Of a stretch of DNA of 64,000 bases, positions 51,035 to 60,151 are shown piece after piece; positions within the stretch are counted from its first letter, which is position 1, and each line of letters starts with the position of its first letter. The stretch comes from Phycisphaerae bacterium (GTDB lineage Bacteria > Planctomycetota > Phycisphaerae > Sedimentisphaerales > Anaerobacaceae): contig JAUWAY010000001.1 of NCBI GenBank assembly GCA_030601845.1, forward strand, positions 1 through 64,000, given 5' to 3'. The notes under the pieces were generated by a model, which was given only the letters and a program-made list of their open reading frames with translations, did not search any database and had not been told where the DNA came from. The position numbers and the translations under genes are program-made.

Positions 51035-52210
51035 CTAATCGACTTTGTTTTCTGCCGGCTGATTTTCGAGTACGTTTTTTCCCGGGGCCCACTTCTTCTG
51101 CCAGGCGGGGTAGTCTATGGTCAGCAGCCCTGTCGGCCAGTAGCCATACCAGTTGTAGTGGATTCGTCTTTCGTGTTCAATCTTTGTTAGGCGGGACTTG
51201 ATTTTGCCGTCTCTGCCACAGAAGATTGGTCGGTTGGTTCCAATCTCGTAGAAGCGTGCCCACATTGGCGGGGCCGTTGTGTCCCTGACGATGACCTTAT
51301 CATAACGGCCCCCTTTGGACTCGTCCGGCTTGTTGATTTGCCGAATGCCGGTGAGTCGGGCACTGTCAAACCAGGCAACGGCACCCTGGACGGCCTCGAT
51401 GACCTCAGGTTTCGGGTTGTCGATGCTCATCAGGAACTGCACCACGCCGACACTCTCGGCGCCGCAGATAGATACCTTCTCGTAAATGCGAGCGGGCCGG
51501 GGTCCGAAGGTCTTTTCATCGTGTTGCTGACACCAGGCGGTGCGCCTGCCATCGACAATGATCTGGCACTTCAGGATGCACTCGATACCTTTCTGCACAG
51601 CTCTTTCAGCCTTGCGGCGCCGGCCCTCATCGACGAAGGTGTAGTAGAGTCGTTTCTCTGCAATGTCACGAAGAATGCTCATCGCTCCGATCATAGCTCC
51701 GTCGTTGAAGGTGATGTATCTGGAGTAGTCCGCGTTCGGCTCCCACGGGTAGAACTGCGGCCAGCCACCGTTGGCGTACTGGGCTTCGAGCAGGTAGTCC
51801 ACTGCCGTGAGAAAGGCCTGTCTGAAGCATTCGAGCTTGGTGGCGTCATAGACTCTGGCTAAGTATCGCATCTGGGTGTGTGTGGCGCCGTTGTCAAGTG
51901 TGGAATCTTTTCTGCCCTTGGCCTTACGCAGTGCGGTCTCGTCCTTATCGCTCAGGAGACGGGCCATATCAATGTTCTTTGGCCAGCCGCCCGTGTTGCG
52001 CTGGTACAGAAGGACATTATCGGCAATACGAATGGCCTCGTCGCCGGCATAAAACTCCCCGCTTTGGATGAGGCAGCGCTCCCACGAGATGGGAGTAACG
52101 GGCTTTTTTTTACTCTCTGCAGCGAATACAGTTGCCGCAGCAAACAAACAAAGCAACCCCGTTGCCATCCAGGGTATTGTGTTTCTCCCATTTACTCCTT
52201 TTCCGAACAT
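51035..52210 (-). CDS. Secreted pectate lyase, PL10-like
   Basis: 391 residues with a signal peptide (residues 12-31). Motifs of the PL10 family: NTGGWPKNIDM, STLDNGATHTQMRYLARVY, QYANGGWPQFYP, YITFNDGAMIGAMSILRDI and GRRTAWCQQHD. These alpha/alpha-toroid enzymes cut polygalacturonate by beta-elimination with calcium, giving unsaturated oligogalacturonides, the substrate source for KduD in the 18.6-kb cluster. AAGGAAAAC precedes the ATG. Confidence 0.9.
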   Translation of the reverse strand: MFGKGVNGRNTIPWMATGLLCLFAAATVFAAESKKKPVTPISWERCLIQSGEFYAGDEAIRIADNVLLYQRNTGGWPKNIDMARLLSDKDETALRKAKGRKDSTLDNGATHTQMRYLARVYDATKLECFRQAFLTAVDYLLEAQYANGGWPQFYPWEPNADYSRYITFNDGAMIGAMSILRDIAEKRLYYTFVDEGRRRKAERAVQKGIECILKCQIIVDGRRTAWCQQHDEKTFGPRPARIYEKVSICGAESVGVVQFLMSIDNPKPEVIEAVQGAVAWFDSARLTGIRQINKPDESKGGRYDKVIVRDTTAPPMWARFYEIGTNRPIFCGRDGKIKSRLTKIEHERRIHYNWYGYWPTGLLTIDYPAWQKKWAPGKNVLENQPAENKVD

Positions 52211-52579
52211 TGTGTTTTCCTTCCTCTGTCTTTTTTTGAAAATGGGAACAGATGGCTGTTTTTGCTCTGCCTCGGAGCAGGCCTTAAAGCTTAATTAACG
52301 ATTCGTTAAACTGCCGATACAATTGATTAACAACATCCTGGCAAAAAATAAAGTTTTTTTTGCTCAGACGTTTGGCTTTGCGCTGTTTTATTTTTATATT
52401 TTTATTAGAAAACATCGGCTGGGGGGGAAACCGAATGCTACAAACTTCTCGCACCGGCTCGCGATGTTTTTCGCAGGGGAGAAAAAACCTCCGGAACGAC
52501 TGATTTTACCGGAAAGGACGGCTCTTGCCGTCCTATTTTTTTTATCCCTTGTCCACAACACTTCTTACTATTACAATAT
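52211..52579. other. Gene-free region with a possible small RNA
   Basis: No convincing gene; the 88-residue ORF at 52323 has no ribosome site and an odd composition. The plus strand from about 52400 has small paired segments (CGGCTGGGGGGGAAACCG; CCGGAACG...TTTTACCGG) and ends in a strong terminator at 52515-52543, so a small transcript is possible. Confidence 0.35.
52515..52543 (+). terminator. Rho-independent terminator on the plus strand
   Basis: AGGACGGC-TCTT-GCCGTCCT is a perfect eight-base stem followed by A and a run of eight T. No plus-strand gene lies upstream on this side, so it either ends an unannotated small RNA or protects the region from read-through. Confidence 0.75.
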
Positions 52580-52800
52580 AAGTGCCTAAAATTGGAAGTG
52601 CCTAAAATGTTTGCAACTCTCGTTTAAGGTTGTGGATGCTCGTATCGACGCTCGTCATAGAAGCTCGAAGCTCGTTTTTTTCGAGCATCCAGCCTCTGGT
52701 TTCCAGCTTCGATACGAGATTCGACACCAACAAACGAGGTTCCACTAACAAGAGCAAACTTTAGTTCACTTTAGACACTTTAGCTCACTTTAGGCACTTT
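52580..52800 (+). repeat. MITE-like dispersed element, copy C
   Basis: About 221 bases in the same orientation as copy A, with the same core (GGTTGTGGATGCTCGTATCG, CGAAGCTCG, CGAGCATCCAGC). The right end is the longest run of units: ACTTTAGTTCACTTTAGACACTTTAG and so on, the inverse of the left end. It stops 14 bases before the rhomboid ATG. Confidence 0.8.
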
Positions 52801-52814
52801 TTGTAGGTTATACT

Positions 52815-53999
52815 ATGTTATTACCGATTCGCACAAGCATAAGGCCCCGGCGGACACCGTACGCAAATTACGCCCTGATAGCTGTTAACGTACTTATTTT
52901 TCTTATCACCTATTCACCTCATTATTCCATAATAGCCGGCCAGCGTATGCTGGAGCCGCTCAGACCCTGGGCCGACCAGTTTATGCTCACTCCGCTTCGC
53001 CCGTACCTGTGGCAGTTTGTAAGTTACGCCTTTCTGCATGGCAGTTATATGCACATTATCGGCAATATGTTCTTTTTGTATCTGTTCGGCAATAATGTCA
53101 ACGACAAGCTTGGACATATTGGTTATTTGTGTTTTTATCTGGCCGGGGCGGTGTTCAGCGCTATAGGTCATACGCTGATGAGCCCTGCGGCCGTCCTCGG
53201 GGCCAGCGGGGCCGTCGCCGCTATAACAGGCGCTTTTCTCGTGTTGTTCCCACAGACCCTCATAACCGTCATATATTGGTTCTTCTTTATTGGCACAATG
53301 GACCTGCCGACATTGTATTTTATAGGCCTCAAAATGATTCTAATTGATAATGTAATCGTCCGATATACACCCCACGTTGCCTATAACGCACATCTGGCAG
53401 GATATGCCTTCGGCATCACAGCTATGTTACTTATGCTCGCCACCGGCCTGATTACAGGCAGCGGCCTTGATTTGTGGGCAATGATACAACGATGGAACCG
53501 TCGCCGTAGCTATCGTGATGTTGTCTCCAGCGGTTACGACCCATTTACAGGCCGAACAACCACCAGGCGGATAAAGGTAAAGGAGGTAAAGCAAACACCC
53601 GCCCAGAAGCAGCGGGAGGAAAAAATAAAGCTGCTTCGCAGCGAAATCGCCAGTCGGATGCTAGAGCGGAATTTGCCGGCCGCAACCGAAGTTTATCTGG
53701 AGCTTATCAAGCTCGATAGCGAGCAGATTCTGCCCCGCCAGTACCTGCTGGATATTGCCAATCATCTTGCCGGCGACAACAAACCAGCCGAATCCGCCCG
53801 GGCCTACGAACAGTTCTTAACTCACTACAGTAACTATGAATACGCAGAGCAGGTCGAGCTAATGCTGGGCATATTGTACTCGCGATATCTTAACAAACCG
53901 GATTTGGCGGTAAAGTATTTGCAGGCCGCCGCTAAAAAGCTCACCAACCCAGGCCAGTTAAAGATGTGTACCGACGAACTCGACCGATTACAAGACTAA
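52815..53999 (+). CDS. Rhomboid-family intramembrane serine protease with C-terminal TPR-like region
   Basis: 394 residues. About six transmembrane helices in residues 15-225. Rhomboid motifs: SYAFLHGSYMHIIGNMFFLYLFG, the catalytic Ser in GASGAVAAITGAF and catalytic His in AYNAHLAGYAFG. It cleaves membrane proteins within the lipid bilayer. The cytoplasmic C-terminal part (about 260-394) has helical repeats (LPAATEVYLELIKLDSEQI, AESARAYEQFLTHYSNYEYAEQVELMLGILY) that resemble tetratricopeptide repeats and may select substrates. Confidence 0.9.
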   Translation: MLLPIRTSIRPRRTPYANYALIAVNVLIFLITYSPHYSIIAGQRMLEPLRPWADQFMLTPLRPYLWQFVSYAFLHGSYMHIIGNMFFLYLFGNNVNDKLGHIGYLCFYLAGAVFSAIGHTLMSPAAVLGASGAVAAITGAFLVLFPQTLITVIYWFFFIGTMDLPTLYFIGLKMILIDNVIVRYTPHVAYNAHLAGYAFGITAMLLMLATGLITGSGLDLWAMIQRWNRRRSYRDVVSSGYDPFTGRTTTRRIKVKEVKQTPAQKQREEKIKLLRSEIASRMLERNLPAATEVYLELIKLDSEQILPRQYLLDIANHLAGDNKPAESARAYEQFLTHYSNYEYAEQVELMLGILYSRYLNKPDLAVKYLQAAAKKLTNPGQLKMCTDELDRLQD

Positions 54000-54295
54000 A
54001 ACGGATATTTTTACCGCCAGACACACACCGCAGGGCGTGACAAGTCTTTCCGGCATTTCACCGCCCAACCGTTTTTTGTTTCTTGCTTTTCCGCAACACG
54101 AGGATATGAATCCCGCCCCTGCCGCAGGGGCGAGGATGAACATACGTCTCAAGCAAACATTGATAAACCCGCCGATTTTTAGTATAGTAGTTATTAAAGC
54201 AAACGTATTCGTGTCCCTGCGCGAAAGGGGAACAGTAGGGCTATTACCACGGGTAAAACCCGTGGCTTTCTGCGAAGGCGGGTAAAACTCTTTGA
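54000..54295. other. Gene-free region with hairpins
   Basis: No coding frame supported. Hairpins CCCCTGCCGCAGGGG (about 54117-54131) and CCACGGGT-AAA-ACCCGTGG (about 54248-54266) are visible; both look like dispersed palindromes. Confidence 0.4.
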
Positions 54296-54331
54296 ACAAA
54301 AAGGGCTGCAAGTATAATGCTCACAGCCCTT
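54296..54331 (-). terminator. Terminator of the giant beta-helix gene
   Basis: On the minus strand AAGGGCTG...CAGCCCTT (eight-base stem) is followed by TTTTGTT. It lies 25 bases after the stop codon of the 1,931-residue gene. Confidence 0.8.
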
Positions 54332-54355
54332 GTGCTTAACGCATTATTAAACCTG

Positions 54356-57300
54356 TTATTTAGGTTTACCCTTATCGTGAGGAACCGTAACTGTTGCGCT
54401 CCGAACAGTAGTATTGCCGGAATCGTCGACCGCTTGATAGGTGATAGTGTAAATCCTGCCTATGCCGGTTCCGCTGCGTTCGGCCCTAAGATAGATAGAG
54501 CCATCATCGCCTACCTGAATATCATCGCTTGTGTGCCCGTCACCTATAGCATCATCACCTTCGTTCATCACGATGCTTACCAGTGAAACCTCCGGAGATT
54601 CATCGCAGATATCGCTTGCCGTCCAGGATGGCGTAATAAGAACCATCTTATGGTTAGGCGGCCAAAGCACATCAGGCGTAACGGAGAACTCAAAATCCGG
54701 CGGCGTGGTATCCTGAACAACGATGGTCACTTCATCCTCATCAGTCTCGCCAACAGTATCGGTTACCAGCAGGGTAACGGTATGGCTGCCGAGCGGGAAC
54801 GTGTAGTTTATAATCTCGCCACTGCCAAGGAGAGTAACTCCCTCAAACCAGTCGAAATAGACTATATCGTCATTCGTGCCTTCTGTCGAGTCAGGGTCGG
54901 TTGATGCGGAACCATCCAAAGTAACCTCTGTTCCCTCATAGTTCTCCTGCTCAACGGTCTGGTCAGGCCCGGCATCTGCTGCCGGCGGCTGATTAAGTGA
55001 AACAATAGAAACAATACCGTTGGTTCTTGTCTCTTCAGGAACACTGGGGAAGTAAATGGTGGCATAGTTGATTATTTCTGTGCCATCCTCAGCATCACTT
55101 CTGACATTTACACTAAATCCGGTAATCCCACCCTCGCCAGGAGCAACTTCACCAGCAAACCAGGTTATAGTTCGCGTCGCAGGATTATATATGCCAGGCC
55201 CTGAGATAACGGAACTATCATTTACATCTATTACCGGCCCAATTTCCAGGGTCGAGTCATCCAAATCCTCATCTAACGTATCCGTGAAATAAACGCCGAA
55301 GGCAATCCCCTCGCCCTCATTTTCGTATTCAACGGTGTAATCCAATCGTTGCCCCGGTAAAACCCTACCCTCAGGCCCGTATTTGATACTGGGATCACGA
55401 GCGGTGGCTATTACAGTTCCATGTGTGCTTGTATTGTTAACTTGATCTTTCGGTTTACATTCTCCTGCTACGCAGATTTCATCTGCCGCACAAATGTGAT
55501 AGCCTTCCCAATTCCACCTGCACCAGATACAACGGTCGTATATAACTACCTCTGGGGCTAGGAAACGTCTCTGGAGGAATCCTCTACCACAATAGGCACG
55601 TACAGTGTCTTCCTCGCAGAGATATTCTTCTGGCCTGGGGGACTGAGCGCACTCCATATGGCAGGTCAGAACGTCTACAGCCAACTTGCCAAGGGGGCCT
55701 CCTAGTCCTGCAAGGGAACTTGCGCAGGCGTCGCATTTCGTTTGATCGGTAAATCCACTCGATACACAACCACCACAATCTGAAAGTGTACTCGTTATTG
55801 AGAGAAGTCTTTTGATCTTTTTCCATGGTATTAGCTCCGTGGTATAACTAGGAATCTTCTTTTCAAAACAGTTACTTAAACAATCTGCGTAACTACAACT
55901 GCTATGCTCTCCCCACGTACCCCATGCATAAGGCTCCATATCATTCGGGTAGGCAAGCCCTCCACCTCTATCAAAAAACGCAACTTCCTCCTCGTCCAGC
56001 TTCACAAGGACGTGTGCAACGGCACCGTCTGAATAGTAGTAATGGCTGTCAAGAACCAATTCGTCGCCGGAACCGGAATCCATAAGTGAGGTGACAAGTA
56101 ACGAACCATCCATAAAATTCGTTTTTGTTGTTACCCCTGAGTATGAGAAACCTAATTCATGGGCGTAAGTGAAAGTATTCTCGAAGTTCGGATCGGCAAA
56201 ATAGTCCGCTAAGTCGTTGTAATCTACATACTGGCTCGAGACTATCTCTACCTTTTCATAGGCTTGATAACTAAAAGCATCCAAAGTTGGTGTGGTCTCA
56301 GGTGAATAGTATTTATCGACTTCATCACTGCATGTGTCGATAATAGCGTCGATCGCTAATCGTGTTCCCCAAGGCAAAGCCCATTGAACTCGAACTGTAG
56401 CAGTTATATTGTCTTTATTTTTAGGTGAAACTTCCCCAAGCTTCCAGATCACTTCATGTGTTTCCCATTTGTAGATACCACCGTTTGTACTTGAAACATA
56501 TTCTGTTTCAAAAGGAAGTTGAGCGGCTACAACAACATTCTCTGCCTTTCTTAAACCATCGTTTCTATACTCAAAAATGTAGTTTACTGTCTGCCCTGGG
56601 CTTACTCTGCTCGGTCCCCAGGTTCTAACCTCTAAATCGGCCATTGGCGGCAGGCCAAGATCAACTCTGTCGAGTCTTAGGGACAAAGTTCTTGGTAACT
56701 CAGTTTCATCTAAAGTGCCGGCAAGGATACCAAAAAGTGGGCCAGCAAACAGACCCTTTAGTTCGATTATGTCGGGAGAGGCAATCCTATCGTAGGTCCA
56801 GCCCTGCCCGGAGCCAGACTCAGACATATAAGAAACTACGGAAAATCCTTCACCGTAATATGGGTTATCCTGGTTTATTATTCTTAAGTGAGTTAAAACT
56901 ATGTCTAAAGAGCCCGAATAGCGGCCAGAGACCTCTCCTTCAATATTAGTCTGCAAGAGGTAAAGTTCAGTAGCAGGAAACTCAGCACTGCTCAGATAAG
57001 AAAGATTGCCATTAAGGTTAATGGTTGCTGAGGTAATTGTACCGCCAAGGCGGCCAATCTTCCAGATTGCTTGATATTGGTCATAAATACCGCTTTCGGG
57101 CATAGATTCGGTTATGTAGCCTTCAACAGTCGCTAAGATTTCTCCGAATATTGCTCCTTTAAGATAAATTTTCCTTTCTTCTGGCCTCAGAAAAGTAACA
57201 CCTTGCCAGCTACCTTTGTAAGGAACGCCGTCGAGCGTGGTCTCAAATTGACCTTTTGAGAACCCTTTACCAGCAAAAGAGCCTGAATCAATTGTAACAA

Positions 57301-60151
57301 TTTCAAAGCTGGTAAAGTCAAGAACACTATTAAAATCACCGCTGACTATCACATCGCTGAGATTCACATCTTGGCTGAGAACAGTTTCGATTAGAGTTGA
57401 TTCGGCAGAATATTTCTCAGATAGGGTTGTGGGTGCTACGCCAAGCCAGCCATCCTGATTTGCCCAGGGCAGATTATCTTGGCCTCCAGTAAATACGTAA
57501 GGAGAATCAACAAAGCCATCTCCATCATTATCAGGGCCAGTCCAATCGCTCCAGTAGTTTCCTCCTACAGGCTTATCCAGATTAAAGACATCACCGCTGC
57601 CTCCATAAGCTTGCTTTGAGTTATCAATAAAGTTGTTGAGATAGATTTTGTTATTGTTTGTGTAGGAGAGGCGGATGCCATAGTAGTTGTTTTTGGTAGT
57701 ATTGCCCGTAATGGTGTTGTTGGAGCCTCTGAGGGAGATACCACCGTTGGAATTATTGCCGGCCGTGTTGTTTGCAATCATGTTATAGTTGGAATTCCCG
57801 AGATAGATGCCGTCGTAGCTTTCATTAACCATGTTACCCGTAATAGTGTTATTGTGTGAATAGTCGAGCGAGATGTTGCGGTTGTAATTATTGTTGGCAA
57901 TGTTGTCTGTAATAGTATTGTCGCTGGAATATCCAAGATAGATGCCGAAACCACGATAATAATACCTGTTGTTGCTGGTATTGTTGTCTGTAATCGCGTT
58001 ATTGTTGGAACCATCAAGATAGATGCCACGCTGGTTCTCACTGGCAGTATTCTCTGTAATAGTATTGTTGCTGGAACTGATGAGGTAGATGCCGTAGTAA
58101 TTGTCATTGAGGGAATTATTCTGTATTCTTGAATTAATGGTGTTGTAGAAATAAATACCCTTCTCCGCGTTTGTGATAGTCAGGCCTTTTACCGTAATGT
58201 CGTCGCAGTTAAAGCAATAAACTAAGCCTGCATTTGATGATGAATCAACGACAGTACCAGAAGCACCTATAAGGTAGTAAATTGGCTTGCCATCTACAAG
58301 GTTGCTGGTGTTGATGTCGTTGTCAAAGTGGGAATCTTTATAACCCGTAACAATAAAGTTGTCATCGTTACCAGACATCAGGTTGTCCCTTAAAACATTG
58401 CCGCCGGAGTACCTGAGATAGATGCCGAATGCGCTATTACTGATAATATTGCCTGTTATAATGTTATTGTTGGATGTTTCAAGTGAAATACCGCTCGTAT
58501 TATTGTTAATAACGGTGTTGTTATCAGCGTGGTTAAGATGGATTCTGCCACTGTGGTTATCTCTAATGATATTGTTGCCGCCCGACCAGTAGAGGAAGAC
58601 GACATAATCGTTGTTGCTGGCATCATTACCTGTAATCAAGTTACCGCTACAGGATCTGTAGCTGTACGCATAGCTGCCTATACGGATCCCGACTACGTTA
58701 CCACTGACAGTGTTGTCTGCAATATTGTTATTGTTGGAATGACGGTAGATATACATGCCATATCGGTTGTTGCTAGTAATATTGTTTGTAATAGTGTTAT
58801 TGCTGGAATGGTCGAGATAGATGCCCCATCCGTGGTAGTTGTAGTAGACGTTATTATTGGTAGTGTTGTTCATAAGGGTGTTACTGTTGGAAACAGAGAG
58901 ACAGATACCGTAGCTGCGGTTATTACTGGCCGTGTTGTCAATAACGGTATTGCTGCCGCCAGAATAGAGTTGAATGCCGACAACGTCGTTATCATTAGTA
59001 ATATTACCTGTAATGGTATTGCTGCCGGAACTGGAGAGGTAGATGCCGATATTGTTGCTACTCGCAGTATTGCCCGTAATAGTATTGTCGCTGGAAGAGT
59101 TGAGGTAGATACCGGTGCCATTATTATTGAGCTGATTATTCTGTATACTCGAGTTAATGGTGTTGTAGAAATAAATTCCACACGCTTCATTTGTCAGGAT
59201 GAGGTCTTTTACGGTGACGTTGTCACAGCCGATGCAATAAACTGTACCTGCATTTGATGATGAATCAATGACAGTACCAGAAGCACCTACAAGATAGTAA
59301 ACTGGGTCGCCGTCTACAAGGTTGCTGGTGTCGATATCATTCTCAAAGTCCAGATAGTCGTCCCCTTTAACTGTAAAGTTGTAGCGGTTGTCAGACATCA
59401 GGTTATTCCTCAAAATGTTGTTGCGCGCCCTGTAGAGTTCGATGCCGCTCTCGTTGTTACTAGCAGTGTTGTTTGTAAGGGTGTTATTAGAGTGGGAGAG
59501 GTATATGCCCCACTTGTTGCTGCTGGTATTGTTACCTGTAAGCGCGTTGTTGTTGGAGCTGTTGACGCGGATACCAGGACCAGTATTATTATTGGCAAAG
59601 TTGCTTGTGAGGATGTTGTTGTTGGAACTGGAGCCGACGGCGATGCCGATGTGATTATTATTGGCAATGTTCTGTGTCAGGGTGTTATTGCTAGAGACGC
59701 CGATGTCAAGCCCTTCTACATTGTTGGAAGCGGTGTTGTCGGTTAGTGTATTGTCGTTCGAGCGATGAAGATTGATTCCAGTCCGGTTGTTCGTTGTGGT
59801 GCTTCTTATGAGCGTGTTACCACTCGAGTACCACAGGTTAATCCCACTGCTGAACTCTTGAACACTTATATCTTTGACAGTGACGCCTGTTCTTCCGGAA
59901 AGCAGAATTCCATTCCCCGAACCAGGTCCGGTCACCGTGTGCCCGGCTCCATCTAGAATCAGGTTATCCTCGTCTATTTGTATGGTTTCGGATACATCTG
60001 TAGTCAGAGTATATGTTCTGGAGTTAATATCCCATACGCCGACCTCGGTATCACCGGGAATGAACCTGGTGCCAGCCTGAGCACTGTTCACCACACCCAA
60101 ATACATTGTCGCAACTAAGAATATCCAAACTGTTATACTTTTCTTTTTCAT
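54356..60151 (-). CDS. Giant secreted NosD-type beta-helix protein with DUF11, Cys-rich and PKD modules
   Basis: 1,931 residues with a signal peptide (residues 1-26). Residues about 40-880 are a beta-helix of about 22-residue NosD/CASH rungs (NNTxTxNTASNNxxGIYLxxSS). Next come beta domains, a DUF11-like domain (SRVSPGQTVNYIFEYRNDG), a Cys-rich region (about 1,415-1,560; CSYADCLSNC, DCGGC, CDACAS, CRWNW, CAADEICVAGECK), a second DUF11-like domain (VLPGQRLDYTVEYENEGEG), a PKD domain (ADAGPDQTVEQENYEGTEVTLDGSAS) and a final Ig-like domain (PPNHKMVLITPSW). No sorting tag or catalytic site is visible. Likely an extracellular adhesin or carbohydrate-binding structure. Confidence 0.85.
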   Translation of the reverse strand: MKKKSITVWIFLVATMYLGVVNSAQAGTRFIPGDTEVGVWDINSRTYTLTTDVSETIQIDEDNLILDGAGHTVTGPGSGNGILLSGRTGVTVKDISVQEFSSGINLWYSSGNTLIRSTTTNNRTGINLHRSNDNTLTDNTASNNVEGLDIGVSSNNTLTQNIANNNHIGIAVGSSSNNNILTSNFANNNTGPGIRVNSSNNNALTGNNTSSNKWGIYLSHSNNTLTNNTASNNESGIELYRARNNILRNNLMSDNRYNFTVKGDDYLDFENDIDTSNLVDGDPVYYLVGASGTVIDSSSNAGTVYCIGCDNVTVKDLILTNEACGIYFYNTINSSIQNNQLNNNGTGIYLNSSSDNTITGNTASSNNIGIYLSSSGSNTITGNITNDNDVVGIQLYSGGSNTVIDNTASNNRSYGICLSVSNSNTLMNNTTNNNVYYNYHGWGIYLDHSSNNTITNNITSNNRYGMYIYRHSNNNNIADNTVSGNVVGIRIGSYAYSYRSCSGNLITGNDASNNDYVVFLYWSGGNNIIRDNHSGRIHLNHADNNTVINNNTSGISLETSNNNIITGNIISNSAFGIYLRYSGGNVLRDNLMSGNDDNFIVTGYKDSHFDNDINTSNLVDGKPIYYLIGASGTVVDSSSNAGLVYCFNCDDITVKGLTITNAEKGIYFYNTINSRIQNNSLNDNYYGIYLISSSNNTITENTASENQRGIYLDGSNNNAITDNNTSNNRYYYRGFGIYLGYSSDNTITDNIANNNYNRNISLDYSHNNTITGNMVNESYDGIYLGNSNYNMIANNTAGNNSNGGISLRGSNNTITGNTTKNNYYGIRLSYTNNNKIYLNNFIDNSKQAYGGSGDVFNLDKPVGGNYWSDWTGPDNDGDGFVDSPYVFTGGQDNLPWANQDGWLGVAPTTLSEKYSAESTLIETVLSQDVNLSDVIVSGDFNSVLDFTSFEIVTIDSGSFAGKGFSKGQFETTLDGVPYKGSWQGVTFLRPEERKIYLKGAIFGEILATVEGYITESMPESGIYDQYQAIWKIGRLGGTITSATINLNGNLSYLSSAEFPATELYLLQTNIEGEVSGRYSGSLDIVLTHLRIINQDNPYYGEGFSVVSYMSESGSGQGWTYDRIASPDIIELKGLFAGPLFGILAGTLDETELPRTLSLRLDRVDLGLPPMADLEVRTWGPSRVSPGQTVNYIFEYRNDGLRKAENVVVAAQLPFETEYVSSTNGGIYKWETHEVIWKLGEVSPKNKDNITATVRVQWALPWGTRLAIDAIIDTCSDEVDKYYSPETTPTLDAFSYQAYEKVEIVSSQYVDYNDLADYFADPNFENTFTYAHELGFSYSGVTTKTNFMDGSLLVTSLMDSGSGDELVLDSHYYYSDGAVAHVLVKLDEEEVAFFDRGGGLAYPNDMEPYAWGTWGEHSSCSYADCLSNCFEKKIPSYTTELIPWKKIKRLLSITSTLSDCGGCVSSGFTDQTKCDACASSLAGLGGPLGKLAVDVLTCHMECAQSPRPEEYLCEEDTVRAYCGRGFLQRRFLAPEVVIYDRCIWCRWNWEGYHICAADEICVAGECKPKDQVNNTSTHGTVIATARDPSIKYGPEGRVLPGQRLDYTVEYENEGEGIAFGVYFTDTLDEDLDDSTLEIGPVIDVNDSSVISGPGIYNPATRTITWFAGEVAPGEGGITGFSVNVRSDAEDGTEIINYATIYFPSVPEETRTNGIVSIVSLNQPPAADAGPDQTVEQENYEGTEVTLDGSASTDPDSTEGTNDDIVYFDWFEGVTLLGSGEIINYTFPLGSHTVTLLVTDTVGETDEDEVTIVVQDTTPPDFEFSVTPDVLWPPNHKMVLITPSWTASDICDESPEVSLVSIVMNEGDDAIGDGHTSDDIQVGDDGSIYLRAERSGTGIGRIYTITYQAVDDSGNTTVRSATVTVPHDKGKPK
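58140..59420 (-). repeat. Internal duplication of 1,020 bp within the beta-helix gene
   Basis: The stretch around CATTTGATGATGAATCAA-GACAGTACCAGAAGCACCT occurs at 58231 and again at 59251, exactly 1,020 bases (340 codons) apart, and the flanking protein (NTSNLVDG.P.YYL.GASGTV.DSSSNAG) matches over more than 80 residues on both sides. The two blocks are the same array duplicated in frame. Confidence 0.8.

Noticed and set aside
52323-52589. 88-residue ORF
   Set aside because: No Shine-Dalgarno site, runs through a terminator hairpin, ends in a dispersed element.
58529-59257. 242-residue plus-strand ORF (VVISNDIVAA...)
   Set aside because: It is the reverse reading of beta-helix repeats; periodic composition follows from the repeated DNA on the coding strand.
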